Positions 1 to 8,572 of a stretch of 64,000 bases of DNA are shown piece after piece (the first letter of the stretch is position 1; each line of letters begins with the position of its first letter). Made by a program: the position numbers and the translations under genes. The notes beneath the pieces were generated by a model, which saw only the letters and a list, made by a program, of their open reading frames with translations, made no database searches and was not told the origin of the DNA. This DNA comes from Perkinsus olseni (taxonomy: Eukaryota > Perkinsozoa > Perkinsida > Perkinsidae), in assembly GCA_013115135.1 (NCBI GenBank), contig JABANP010000287.1:1-64000 (forward strand), written 5' to 3'.

Positions 1-276
1 CACATCGCTGAGGCAGAAAGCACGAAGACGTTGGGGAGATCACCGACGGTACGGCGAAAGCCCTCAGCGTGTAACTGGGCTAACCTCGAAAAGAGCAACT
101 CACCGTGCGGTTTGGGGTCACGACCCGAGCTCACCCATATCCGCAAGCTGTTCGACGAGGGCGACGGATAAAGCTTTTCGAGCTCGAGAGCTCAGCACGG
201 AGCTTTCCCACTGGGTCGGCCTCAGCCGAGAAGAACAAGGAGCAGAGCCAAGAGATATGGAAGAGTTGGGCCGTGG

Positions 277-531
277 GTGAATAACGAAGCGGCATCCTTG
301 CGGACAAAGCTCTGCGATTTGCTGGGAGTAGAAACGCCTGCAGTGGATGGTTGTGACATGCAGGTCGGCCTCCTTCGGGCCATGCTCCTGGCGACCCAGG
401 ACTGCGACCAGGAGGAAGATGTAGCCCTGCTGGACGAGATACTGCAGCACGGTGGTGTGAACATCGGTATCGAGTCGCCAGTCCACGAAAGTGGCTGGTG
501 GCCTACTACGTCAGAAGAGTCACGAGCCTGA
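277..531 (+). other. possible 3' end of the DIRS gag-like reading frame
   Basis: An open stretch with acidic and leucine-rich composition lies just before the reverse transcriptase and overlaps it in another frame. It has no motif I recognise. Position between the missing left terminus and the RT suggests the tail of the first (gag-like) gene or a linker. It could equally be a chance frame. Bases 1-276 show no other coding signal. Confidence 0.3.
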
Positions 532-984
532 GAATAATGAAGGCCTTAGTCACTTCGCAAAGCGACTCTTGGCGGAACTATAGCTCCGCCGAGCTGCTGG
601 AGTACGTTTGGGAGAGTTTGATGGAGTACTACGACAGCGAAGTCGCTAAGAGGGTTTATGGAAGACCTGCCATCTCTGCCTCCAAAGGGGTATCGTGTCG
701 CGTATTGCAGCAATTGAGAAGAAGAATGGAGGAGTACGGAGTGATCGACGATCTGAGAAGAAGTGGAGTGAATGCTCGAGTTGGCACGGAGGAAACAATT
801 CAGTTGCCGGGGGCATCCACGACTGCTCTTATTCTCCAGAGGATTCGCGATGTGATGACAACGGGCTCGGAACATAGTTGGGGAGATGTGGTCTGTATCG
901 AAACAGATGTGGCGAGTGCCTTTCGGCACATACCCATTCGGCCCGCTGATAGAAAAATACTGCGTCAACTGCATAAATACTCCC

Positions 985-1833
985 GGGTATGTATCACGAC
1001 TCGTACACCCGAAAACTCGTACACTTTCATTTCGTAGCCACGACTCCGTACACTGAATCATTCAGTGTACGAGTCGTGTCTGAATGCTCGTTCACCTTTG
1101 GATCCGTACACCGTCGTTTCGTACACTAAAACTCGTACACATAATACTCGTACACATAAAACTCATACACGTAAAACCCATACACATAAAACTCGTACAT
1201 CGTCAGCTCGTACACGAGCACGACTCGTACACTATGCCGCTTGAGTCGCATTTTTGGGCCCGCGCGCTGAGAGCAATGGCGGAGCGAAGGAAGTAAAATT
1301 GTCTATAGAAGAGCAGATTGTTTTGCGCCACTCTGTTAGTAAATGTTCAATAGTGTGAGTGGTATGGAGGTTAAGGTAACGGAGTTTATCAATCCAAAGG
1401 TCGCGGGTTCGATCCTATGTACAGGCTCGGCACGACAGGAGGATAAAACAGTCAAGTAGAGGCGGCGTGCGCCGAAGGGCAGCATGAAAATTCGCAGAGC
1501 AAGTCGCGGAGCGGCTCCGCGGCTCTACCTCATTTTCGCAGGTGTAACTTTCTGTAAAATGACGGTGTACGAGCTGAAAAGTAGGTGTGCGTGTATTGAA
1601 ATGACGGTGTACAGCGAGCATTATGCGTACGAGTGTGCCTGTGCACGCTATTATGTGTACGAGGTATCTTTGCGTACAGAGCTCTACATGTACGAGTCTG
1701 TGTGATGGAGCTTCCGCGCGCAGTCCTCAGTGTACGTGGGTACTGGTCAGCTACGTGTCGAAAGATTTACGAGTTTTCCGAGACGTGAGCTCGAAAATGT
1801 ACGAGTTTTTCGGTGTACGAGTCGTAACATCCC
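985..1833. mobile_element. 849-bp TIR element with CTCGTACAC subterminal arrays
   Basis: The element begins GGGTATGTATCACGACTCG and ends as the near-inverse CGAGTCGTAACATCCC. It is flanked by 8-bp direct repeats ATACTCCC at 977-984 and 1834-1841. The left arm (985-1230) holds about ten CTCGTACAC-like motifs and the right arm (1560-1830) the inverse GTGTACGAG. The middle contains a tRNA-like segment. No transposase is visible, so it is non-autonomous. An 8-bp duplication fits hAT or P superfamilies, but the termini do not settle it. Confidence 0.8.
1351..1432 (+). other. tRNA-derived segment inside the TIR element
   Basis: The stretch contains GGTCGCGGGTTCGATCC, an excellent tRNA T-arm / Pol III box B, preceded by GGTTAAGGTAACGGAG resembling a D-loop and anticodon region. 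T-stem and acceptor pairing are poor, so I read it as a decayed tRNA or a tRNA-derived SINE head. Confidence 0.35.
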
Positions 1834-2459
1834 ATACTCCCTCAGGGTCCAAGGTTGGTAGCCCATAGACGGCTACCCCTTCGGCCTCCGGAGCTCACCC
1901 CTGCTCTGGGTGAGGCCTTGCGCGTCGGAAGCGAGGCTCGCCAAACGCATATTCGCTGAGTGTGATAATCGCGCTGAAGGCCTTCAGCTCCACATCGACG
2001 ACCGCAATTATTTTTGCTTGCGGATACACGCCACGCGTCGTTTAATCGGGCTCCTTCTCTTGGATGCGGTGCTTGGCATGCAGGACTTTTACGAGAAGAT
2101 ACGAGTATCGGACTGCCCAGTGATTCTGGGCTTACAGTGGAACCTGCGTAATAACACGGTTGGTATAGCCAAAGGGAAAGCAGAAGCTATTGTGAGCGAT
2201 ATTGAGCGAATCTTAGCTGCCACTAGCGGACAGTCGAAGGCACCGGTTCCTCTATTGAAGACGGTGACTGGCCGCCTTTCATGGGCTTGCCATGTAGCCA
2301 AACTACTGAAACCCCCCTTGCGTAGCCTTTACGCGTGCAAGGCAGTCGCCGAGAGGCTCGCTTGCCGTACGATCGCTCTGAGCGAGGAGGCCAAGTCCGA
2401 CCTAGACTTTTTCCGCACGGTTCTAAGAGAAGAGCTGAGCGACATAGACAGTTACCGAT

Positions 2460-3050
2460 ATGCATCAGAAGAGCCTCAGCCTCGCCAGAATCCCAGCAAG
2501 TTTTCTCTTGGGATGGGGGTCCAAACTTGGCAGGGCTCCTCACGAGTCTGATGTTTCAATTGTCGTTTCCGATGCGTCTACTTCTGGGCTCGGTGGTCTG
2601 GTTGTAGGCGAAGGCAAGGCGTATTGGTACCGGCTGTATCTGGAATCCCCAGACTCATCCATCGTCAGCCAGTTTGTGGAGCCATCCAACTGGGACTCAT
2701 GGGAGTCTTCTGATATATGCTCGCTGGTATTGTGTGGCTGCTCGGTAGCTTCAGCGGATAGGCCAGTTGTCATACTATGCGACAATGTGTCGGCTGTTGC
2801 TGCCATCAACAAGCTGTCCGCCAAGTCACCGAGAATGAATAGGCTACTCAGGAACCTCGCCAAGGCCTGGGGGTACAGCCGAGGACTCCGAGCGTATCAC
2901 TTGCCCACGCAGGACAATTGGTTGGCCGATAGCTTGTCGAGGCAGAGCCCGCGGCAGGTTGAAGAGTATCTGATTGGAGCGAGTATGAGCCAGATTGATA
3001 TGCAGACGGTAACTACCAACTTGAAGATGCTGTGCTGTGAGGAGCCGTAG
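2460..3050 (+). pseudogene. DIRS RNase H domain
   Basis: The frame carries the RNase H-like features of DIRS pol proteins: SDASTSGLGG (first acidic residue), ILCDNVSAVAAINK (further Asp) and HLPTQDNWLADSLSR (final Asp, the H-x-P-x-x-N-x-x-AD-x-x-SR signature). It continues the RT but in a shifted frame, so the original single pol protein is broken by a small indel around 2500. It sits directly upstream of the recombinase gene, as in other DIRS elements. Confidence 0.8.
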
Positions 3051-3179
3051 GCAGCAGCTCGAAGCCAAGAGAGGAGCATTCCGTGATCCCTGAGTGTGCC
3101 CTGCTCTGTTTCTGACACAAATAGATGATTGCGTTGAGCCAGTTATTACGCACCTCGAATTTCGCAGGGGGGATTACAT

Positions 3180-4484
3180 ATGGCTGCCGCTTACAGCTCG
3201 TTTTACTTAGCGGAACTCGCCAGTAAGCTGCCACTCTCAATGCCTCCGCCTGCGTGGGTTGTCGAACTGCTCCATGATAAACGTCGTGTTTACGAGATGA
3301 GGCGGTGCCGGTGGGATGCTAGCAGAACTCCTGGACTGTATGATAAGAGCAGTCCGTATCAATCCTATCGTAACCAGCAGCTGCCAGCGAATGCTGGAGG
3401 TACCCTACATTTTCAGTCGATCGTGAGCGACCAAACCCAAGTCTGTAACCGTGATTGCTGTCACGGGGAGAAGGCCCTTCAACCTGTGGCTGCCTGTCAG
3501 AGCCGTAGATATGGTGAAGAAGACGCTATCCTACTCCTTGCCCATTCTCGGGCAGCGTCAACGAACGCTTCGTACGACTCTGTGAGACGCGGGTACGAGC
3601 GGTTTGTGGCGAATAATCAAGATCGATATTCCGCATGCGACCCCTTCCCAATCGATTTGCTGATGTTGGCGAAATATGCTGCTTACCTTGTTGACGTGAT
3701 GTGCGAACGTCCGGAGAAGCCCTACAAGACCTCCACAATTCTGCAGTACATTCGTGTGCTCCTTACGCTGAACAAGATGCATCCGCGTGCCCGGCCTTTC
3801 ACTGTACAAGAAGCCGAAATCCTACGGATGGTGCGAGCAGCGACTGTCAGAGTAAGAGGGAAGACGCCCGTAAAGCGGGCCTGCACAATGACCGCGACTC
3901 AGCTCCGCAGAATCTCCTACACCGTCCCGCCTTCTGGGAGGCGTCCCAGCACAGTAGCTCTCCTCCTAGGGGTCTCCGCTCTACTGAGGATTCGCGAGGT
4001 AGCTGAGCTCCGACGGGATGATGTGAAATTTGCGCCGAATGGCACGTCGTTGCGTATCCGGATCAAATGGAGCAAGACTGACCCCGGGCGGGCTGGTTCT
4101 CTGCTCCACGTGGGATGTGCATGTTCGCCAGCGACTACGCTGCGGCGACGCAGCTACCCACGGTGTCCTATTCATCGGCTGAAGCAATTGCTCTACGACG
4201 CGGATGACCCAGCTCCGTACGGACCTCTCTTCAAAGCGACATACGATCAGCTTTGTGACGACATCAAAGCCCTCGTCAGTCTGGCAACGGGCCTCCAGGA
4301 GGGTTGCACCACGCAAAGCATGCGCAGAACCGGGGTGGTGTTGCTGCATGACGCCGGCTTCGACGACGTCCAGATAGCCGAGTATGGAAGATGGGTGGAC
4401 ACACGCATGGTGCGTGAGATCTATAGGAGGAATAGGACAGGCCTAGAGGAAGAGCAAGCGACTTACGCTGAGCGAATGATGTGA
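3180..4484 (+). CDS. tyrosine recombinase of the DIRS-like element
   Basis: A 434-residue open frame, close to full length for a DIRS recombinase. The N-terminal half has a SAM-like helical region (ASTNASYDSVRRGYERF, about residue 120). The catalytic half shows LLRIREVAELRRDDV (catalytic Arg I, about 275), KWSKTDPGR (the Lys region), QSMRRTG (box II, Gln replacing the usual His, then Arg), GRWVDTRM (His/Trp position) and a Tyr in REIYRR near the end. It would integrate circular cDNA of the element without target-site duplication. This is the only intact protein of the element. The H-to-Q change in the HxxR box may reduce activity. Confidence 0.88.
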   Translation: MAAAYSSFYLAELASKLPLSMPPPAWVVELLHDKRRVYEMRRCRWDASRTPGLYDKSSPYQSYRNQQLPANAGGTLHFQSIVSDQTQVCNRDCCHGEKALQPVAACQSRRYGEEDAILLLAHSRAASTNASYDSVRRGYERFVANNQDRYSACDPFPIDLLMLAKYAAYLVDVMCERPEKPYKTSTILQYIRVLLTLNKMHPRARPFTVQEAEILRMVRAATVRVRGKTPVKRACTMTATQLRRISYTVPPSGRRPSTVALLLGVSALLRIREVAELRRDDVKFAPNGTSLRIRIKWSKTDPGRAGSLLHVGCACSPATTLRRRSYPRCPIHRLKQLLYDADDPAPYGPLFKATYDQLCDDIKALVSLATGLQEGCTTQSMRRTGVVLLHDAGFDDVQIAEYGRWVDTRMVREIYRRNRTGLEEEQATYAERMM

Positions 4485-4652
4485 GCAATACATTGAGGTC
4501 CCGCGTGACATTCTGCCGCCGAAGTTGTACTGTGTGTGATAGAGTTTCGGCAGTTTAAAGTGGTGATCCTTGTCTTGCTTAGTCTATACCAGGGCTGAGA
4601 TGAGCGCATCGAACACCGCTCGGAGAAAACGTTCGAAGAGTGTGGTAAGGAT

Positions 4653-4836
4653 GGGGAGATGTCTAACGATGGTGAACAGTTCACCGTGAACTTGATTTTA
4701 CCAACTCAACCGCAATAACGGTGTGACACTATCGTAAGACATGGACAGCACCAATGCCTCGACCATTGATCGGATAACAAGCATTCAAACATTGAGTGCT
4801 ATCCCCTTCCGCACACCCCCGCACCATGGATTTTTA
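4653..4836 (+). repeat. DIRS split direct repeat, copy B1
   Basis: Starts GGGAGATGTCTAACGATGG. It is nearly identical to 5038-5220. Bases 4485-4652 between the recombinase stop and this repeat show no gene. Confidence 0.85.
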
Positions 4837-5037
4837 TTGTTAGCGGAGAGAATTGCAGCGATAGTAAAAACACGCAGGACGAGATGTGTGCGTGCGCAGC
4901 TTTGTGACATCATGAGACCGCACAGCGAAGAAACGCCGTCGCTGTTCATGCGTTCAGAGACATGGTGTTACTTTGAGTAGAGTGGCTAAAAACGCAGCAC
5001 AGTGGCGCTCATGCTGTCAGATTTTTAATCCTAGGTA

Positions 5038-5220
5038 GGGAGATGTCTAACGATGGTGAACAGTTCACCGTGAACTTGATTTACCAACTCAACCGCAATA
5101 ACGGTGTGGCACTATCGTAAAGATTACGGACAGCACCAATGCCTCGACCATTGATCGGATAACAAGCATTCAAGCATTGAGTGCTATCCCCTTCCCACAC
5201 TCCCGTACCATGGGTTTTTA
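5038..5220 (+). repeat. DIRS split direct repeat, copy B2 (right terminus)
   Basis: Second copy of the repeat, ending CCATGGGTTTTTA directly before a tRNA-Pro. The 201 bases between the copies (4837-5037) would be repeat A2, whose partner lies outside the window. Confidence 0.85.
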
Positions 5221-5222
5221 GT

Positions 5223-5432
5223 GGCTGTGTGGTCTAGTGGTATGATTCTCGCTTCGGGTGCGAGAGAGTTCTCATCTTCGCTTTTTTTAGGCCTCTCTTT
5301 CGGTCAAAAAGCTTACTTATGGTCTACGGGTCAGAATGTCGCTAAGACGGCGAGAGGTCTCGAGTCCGATGCTCGACTCAGCCCGCGATTAGCTGTCTTG
5401 CTGCTGAGCTCTACCTATATAGTAGACGGGCA
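5223..5432 (+). pseudogene. tRNA-Pro(CGG)-like gene split by an insert
   Basis: The 5' half is normal through the anticodon arm (loop TTCGGGT). About 90 bases (5267-5356) then intervene between two GCGAGAG copies before the T-arm resumes at 5357. The 3' end is around 5379-5390. The insert is not at the canonical intron position, so the copy is probably dead. Confidence 0.6.
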
Positions 5433-5486
5433 TTTAAGATCACGGAGCCTCACCGGGATCACGGAATGAGATGTCTCTTCAGCCCT

Positions 5487-5560
5487 GCTGGAATGGTCTA
5501 CTTGGTTATGACGACTGCCTAACACGCAATAGGTCCCGAGTTCGACTCTCGGTTCCAGTA
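5487..5560 (+). tRNA. tRNA-Val(AAC) copy 1, one anticodon-stem mismatch
   Basis: Acceptor GCTGGAA pairs with TTCCAGT (first pair G-U), discriminator A, anticodon loop CTAACAC. The anticodon stem has G-to-A (GCAAT instead of GCAGT), and the D-arm has CTTGG for GTTGG. Confidence 0.65.
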
Positions 5561-5689
5561 TTGCACCATCATTCGAAATATGCATTAGATCATGCGTCGA
5601 GTTGGAGTTGCTACGGCGTCTTCGGAGGCGCGCGGCTTCAAGCGACAGACACAGAAGCGCGCAAGCTTCCTCTATGAATTCATTTTTGT

Positions 5690-5761
5690 GGGTGTGTGGT
5701 CTAGTGGTAAGATTCTCGCTTAGGGTGCGGGAGGTCTCGAGTGCGATTCTCGACTCAGCCC
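5690..5761 (+). tRNA. tRNA-Pro(AGG) copy
   Basis: Anticodon loop TTAGGGT gives AGG, the only such copy in the array. The acceptor starts GGGTGTG and is imperfectly paired. Confidence 0.6.
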
Positions 5762-5791
5762 ACGATTAGGTGTCTTGCTGCTGAGCACGGC

Positions 5792-6459
5792 CTTTAAAGC
5801 ATCGTTGCACACGATCGCACATTCACCCGCCGTCGATGTCCCCTGAAGCTGCTGTCCCATGCCGCACTCTTCCATAACATATTCTTCGGTGACACCGTTG
5901 GGAACGGACATCGACGGCTCCCTTGGTAGCCCCTCTGGGCTTGGGGGTCTACTTTAACAGATCACCAGTGTATAATAGTAAATGGTTTATTACCTAGGAG
6001 AGTTGGGTAGTTGGTTCGGTGAAAGATGTTGGCGTACTATACCGCTGCTGCCAGCAGCCCTGCTGGCATACCGCCCACAGCGACGATCAGTAGCCAACGA
6101 ACTCGGAGATCCCTGACTGGCCCGAGTTCCGCACCCTGCTGACAGCGTCAGGCCAACAATGCTGCACTTCGAGCCCAGGCCTTCGACTGTCAGCGAAAGG
6201 GTGTCTTTTCCCGAACCGCCCATGTTGACCGCGACAGCACCATGCGTATTGTAGGCATGCTGTGCTGCGACCTGAACAGCGATGATCGATCGCTGTACAT
6301 CCTCCGCGGCGCAACATAGGCCTCCCTAGATAACATGGGATGAGGGAGGGATGGGTAAAATCGTGGAGGCACTCAGGTCTCTGTCCCCATAAGTTCCTCT
6401 CCCAATCGCGATCGCGCGCGCCTCGCTTTAAACTCGCCCAATAAATTGACCGGTCAAAT
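5792..6459. mobile_element. 0.67-kb insert in the tRNA array, unclassified
   Basis: Array sequence stops after CACGGCCT and resumes at ATATAGTAGACGGGC. The insert carries a 12-bp inverted repeat (5830-5841 against 5906-5917, CCGTCGATGTCC) and short TTTAAAGC / GCTTTAAA sequences near its ends. No duplication of target and no convincing protein were found. Confidence 0.55.
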
Positions 6460-6525
6460 ATAGTAGACGGGCATTTAAGATCACGGAGCTCACCGGGACC
6501 ACGGAATGAGATGTCTCTCCAGCTT

Positions 6526-6599
6526 GCTGGAATGGTCTAGTTGGTTATGACGACTGCCTAACACGCAGTAGGTCCCGAGTTCGACTCTCGGTTCCAGTA
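6526..6599 (+). tRNA. tRNA-Val(AAC) copy 2
   Basis: Consensus copy: full acceptor, D, anticodon (ACTGC/GCAGT) and T stems. Type A spacer with TTTT follows. Confidence 0.8.
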
Positions 6600-6728
6600 T
6601 TGCACCATCATTCGAAATATGCGTTAGATCATGCGCCGTTTTGGAGTTGCTACCGCGTCTTCGAATGCGGACGGTTTCTAGCGACTGCATCTGGGGCACC
6701 GAAGCCCCTGCTACATACACGCCGGTGT

Positions 6729-6800
6729 GCCTGTGTGTTCTAGTGCTATGATTCTCGCTTCGGGTGCGAGAGGTCTCGAGTCCGATTCTCAACTCAGCCC
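6729..6800 (+). tRNA. tRNA-Pro(CGG)-like copy, degenerate box A
   Basis: D-arm reads TGTTCTAGTGCTATG against consensus TGGTCTAGTGGTATG, with changes in the acceptor and T stem. Probably a pseudogene. Confidence 0.5.
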
Positions 6801-6900
6801 GCGATCAGCTGTCTTGCTGCTGAGCTCTATTTATATAGTAGACGGGCATTTAAGATCACGGAGCTCACCGGGACCACGGAATGAGATGTCACTTCAGCTT

Positions 6901-6974
6901 GCTGGAATGGTCTAGTTGGTTATGACGACTGCCTAACACGCAGTAGGTCCCGAGTTCGACTCTCGGTTCCAGTA
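6901..6974 (+). tRNA. tRNA-Val(AAC) copy 3
   Basis: Consensus cloverleaf with all stems paired. Type B spacer follows. Confidence 0.8.
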
Positions 6975-7102
6975 TTGCACCATCATTCGAAATATGCATT
7001 AGATCATGCGCCGAGATGGAGTTGCCACGGCGTCTTCGGAGGCGCACGGCTTCTAGCGACAGACACTGAAGCGCGCAAGCTTCCTCTATGAATTGTTTTT
7101 GT

Positions 7103-7174
7103 GGCTGTGTGGCCTAGTGGTATGATTCTCGCTTCGGGTACGAGAGGTCTCGAGTCCGATTCTCAACACAGCCC
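7103..7174 (+). tRNA. tRNA-Pro(CGG) copy with fully paired acceptor
   Basis: The only copy whose 3' side reads CACAGCC, giving seven perfect pairs with GGCTGTG. Its T stem has one mismatch. A T5 run lies immediately upstream. Confidence 0.65.
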
Positions 7175-7274
7175 GCGATTAGCTGTCTTGCTGCTGAACT
7201 CGGCCTATATAGTAGACAAGCATTTAAGATGACGGAGCTCACCGGGACCACGGAATGAGATGTCACTTCAGCTT

Positions 7275-7349
7275 GCTGGAATGGTCTAGTTGGTTTATGA
7301 CGATTGCCTAACACGCAGTAGGTCCCGAGTTCGGTTCTCGGTTCTAGTA
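7275..7349 (+). pseudogene. tRNA-Val-like copy, degenerate
   Basis: One extra T in the D-loop, changed T-loop (TTCGGTT) and an acceptor substitution (GTTCTAG). Confidence 0.6.
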
Positions 7350-7482
7350 TTGCACCATCATTCCGAAATATGCGTCAGATCATGCGCCGTTTTTGGAGTT
7401 GCTACCGCGTCTTCGAGATGCGGACGGTTTCTAGCTGACTGCTCCTGGGGCACCGAAGCCCCTGCTACGTACTCGCCGTTAT

Positions 7483-7555
7483 GGCTGTGTGGTCTAGTGG
7501 TATGATTCTCGCTTCCGGGTGCGAGAGGTTTCGAGATCGATTTTCGACTCAGCCC
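7483..7555 (+). pseudogene. tRNA-Pro-like copy with extra base in anticodon loop
   Basis: Anticodon arm reads GCTTCCGGGTGC, one base longer than consensus, and the T-arm is altered (TCGAGATCGATTTTCGA). Confidence 0.6.
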
Positions 7556-7657
7556 GCGATTAGGTGTCTTGCTGCTGAGGCACGGCCTATATAGTGAGAC
7601 AGGCATTCAAGACCACGGAGCTCACCGGGACCACGGAATGAGATGTCACTTCAGCTT

Positions 7658-7733
7658 GCTGGAATGGTCCTAGTTGGTTATGACGATTGCCTAACTACGC
7701 AGTAGGTCCCGAGTTCGATTCTCGGTTCCAGTA
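7658..7733 (+). pseudogene. tRNA-Val-like copy with two single-base insertions
   Basis: Extra C in box A (GGTCCTAG) and extra T in the anticodon loop (CTAACTACGC). Confidence 0.6.
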
Positions 7734-7860
7734 TTGCACCATCATTCGAAATATGCGTCAGATCATGCGCCGTTTTGGAGTTGCTACCGCGTCTTCAGAA
7801 TGCGGACGGTTTCTAGCGACAGACACATAAGCGCAAGCTTCCTCTGTGAATTGTTTTTGT

Positions 7861-7933
7861 GGCTGTGTGGTATAGTGCTATGATTCTCGCTTCGGGTGCG
7901 AGGAGGTCTCGAGTCCGATTCTCGACTCAGCCC
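7861..7933 (+). pseudogene. tRNA-Pro-like copy, degenerate
   Basis: Box A reads GGTATAGTGCTATG and there is an extra G after the anticodon arm. The array is cut about 20 bases downstream (7954), where foreign sequence begins. Confidence 0.55.
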
Positions 7934-8077
7934 GCGATCAGCTGTCTTGTTGGGAAAGCTAAAGGAAGCTAGCTCATGCCGATGGTAACGCAACCTAGTA
8001 GTGAATACAGCATGCACAGGGCATTCAAATACATGTCTCAGACTTCCCAGCGGGGGAATGGTAGTCTAGTTCGCGCT

Positions 8078-8479
8078 TTATTGCGCCTGAGAGCGAACCC
8101 ACTCGTTGTGAGTCACCGTGCGCAGTCGGACGAGTACCAACCGGCGGAGCGACCCTGAATCCTTGGCTTTTTGTGCTCCCGTAGCCGCCGACCGCTCCTG
8201 TTTGCACAGTGTACAATGCAGTCGTTTGCGGATCATCAGCTGACCATCAGTGGCAGTAGGCTTCACCGTGGTGCACCTAGCCTCTGAGTCTAACTCTTTC
8301 TGGTCGTCTTGCGTCTCTGCCGTAACATCAAGCTCGTCATTGCCCTCAACATTGGATGACGCAGCCTTTATACAACCTGCGGCACGCCCACGATTACGTT
8401 GACCGGCTGACTTTGTAGCCTTGATCTCAAGGAAGCGTTGCATCTGCCCAGATTTTTCTCCACTCGTCGAATGGTCCAT
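8078..8479 (-). CDS. unrecognised frame downstream of the transposase
   Basis: A 133-residue frame rich in Lys/Glu/Ala with LHCTLCKQERSA, a CxxC-like pair, near residue 85. It follows the transposase on the same strand within the transposon block. It could be the transposase C-terminus in another frame or a chance frame. Confidence 0.3.
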   Translation of the reverse strand: MDHSTSGEKSGQMQRFLEIKATKSAGQRNRGRAAGCIKAASSNVEGNDELDVTAETQDDQKELDSEARCTTVKPTATDGQLMIRKRLHCTLCKQERSAATGAQKAKDSGSLRRLVLVRLRTVTHNEWVRSQAQ

Positions 8480-8572
8480 CGTGAACCGGACAGTACCATG
8501 GGCCTATTACAGAGCGCCCCTCGTAGATGATGTTTGGCCTGCAATGGGTACCTAAACGGTCCCGTATTCCGT

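Larger units (their letters stand above)
498..2551 (+). pseudogene. DIRS reverse transcriptase, split by an inserted element
   Basis: The first part (to base 984) contains an RT motif A-like block ending ETDVASAFRHIPI, with the catalytic Asp preceding AFRHI. The frame then enters the 849-bp insert at 985-1833. Downstream of the 8-bp duplication the same protein resumes with a PFGLRSSP block (RT motif B region, about 1875-1900) and LQLHIDD (motif C, about 1985), where HIDD stands for the usual YxDD. Removing the insert and one duplication copy restores the frame, except for a TAG a few codons downstream. The C-terminal part runs into the RNase H with a frame change near 2460-2550. A DIRS pol gene once; now dead. 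Confidence 0.8.
1..5220 (+). mobile_element. DIRS/PAT-like retrotransposon, truncated by window edge
   Basis: Seen: in order on the plus strand, a reverse transcriptase, an RNase H and a tyrosine recombinase, followed by a 184-bp sequence (4653-4836), a unique 201-bp segment (4837-5037) and a second copy of the 184-bp sequence (5038-5220). This B1-A2-B2 order is the 3' half of the split direct repeats of PAT/Ngaro-type DIRS elements. The matching A1 copy should lie left of base 1. The right end abuts a tRNA-Pro at 5223. The coding region is damaged by an inserted element, a stop codon near 1850 and a frameshift near 2500, so this copy is inactive. Confidence 0.85.

Noticed and set aside
1084..1868. 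repetitive protein frames over the CTCGTACAC arms
   Set aside because: Their low-complexity HIKLVH- and TVYE-like patterns come from the DNA motif, not from a gene.
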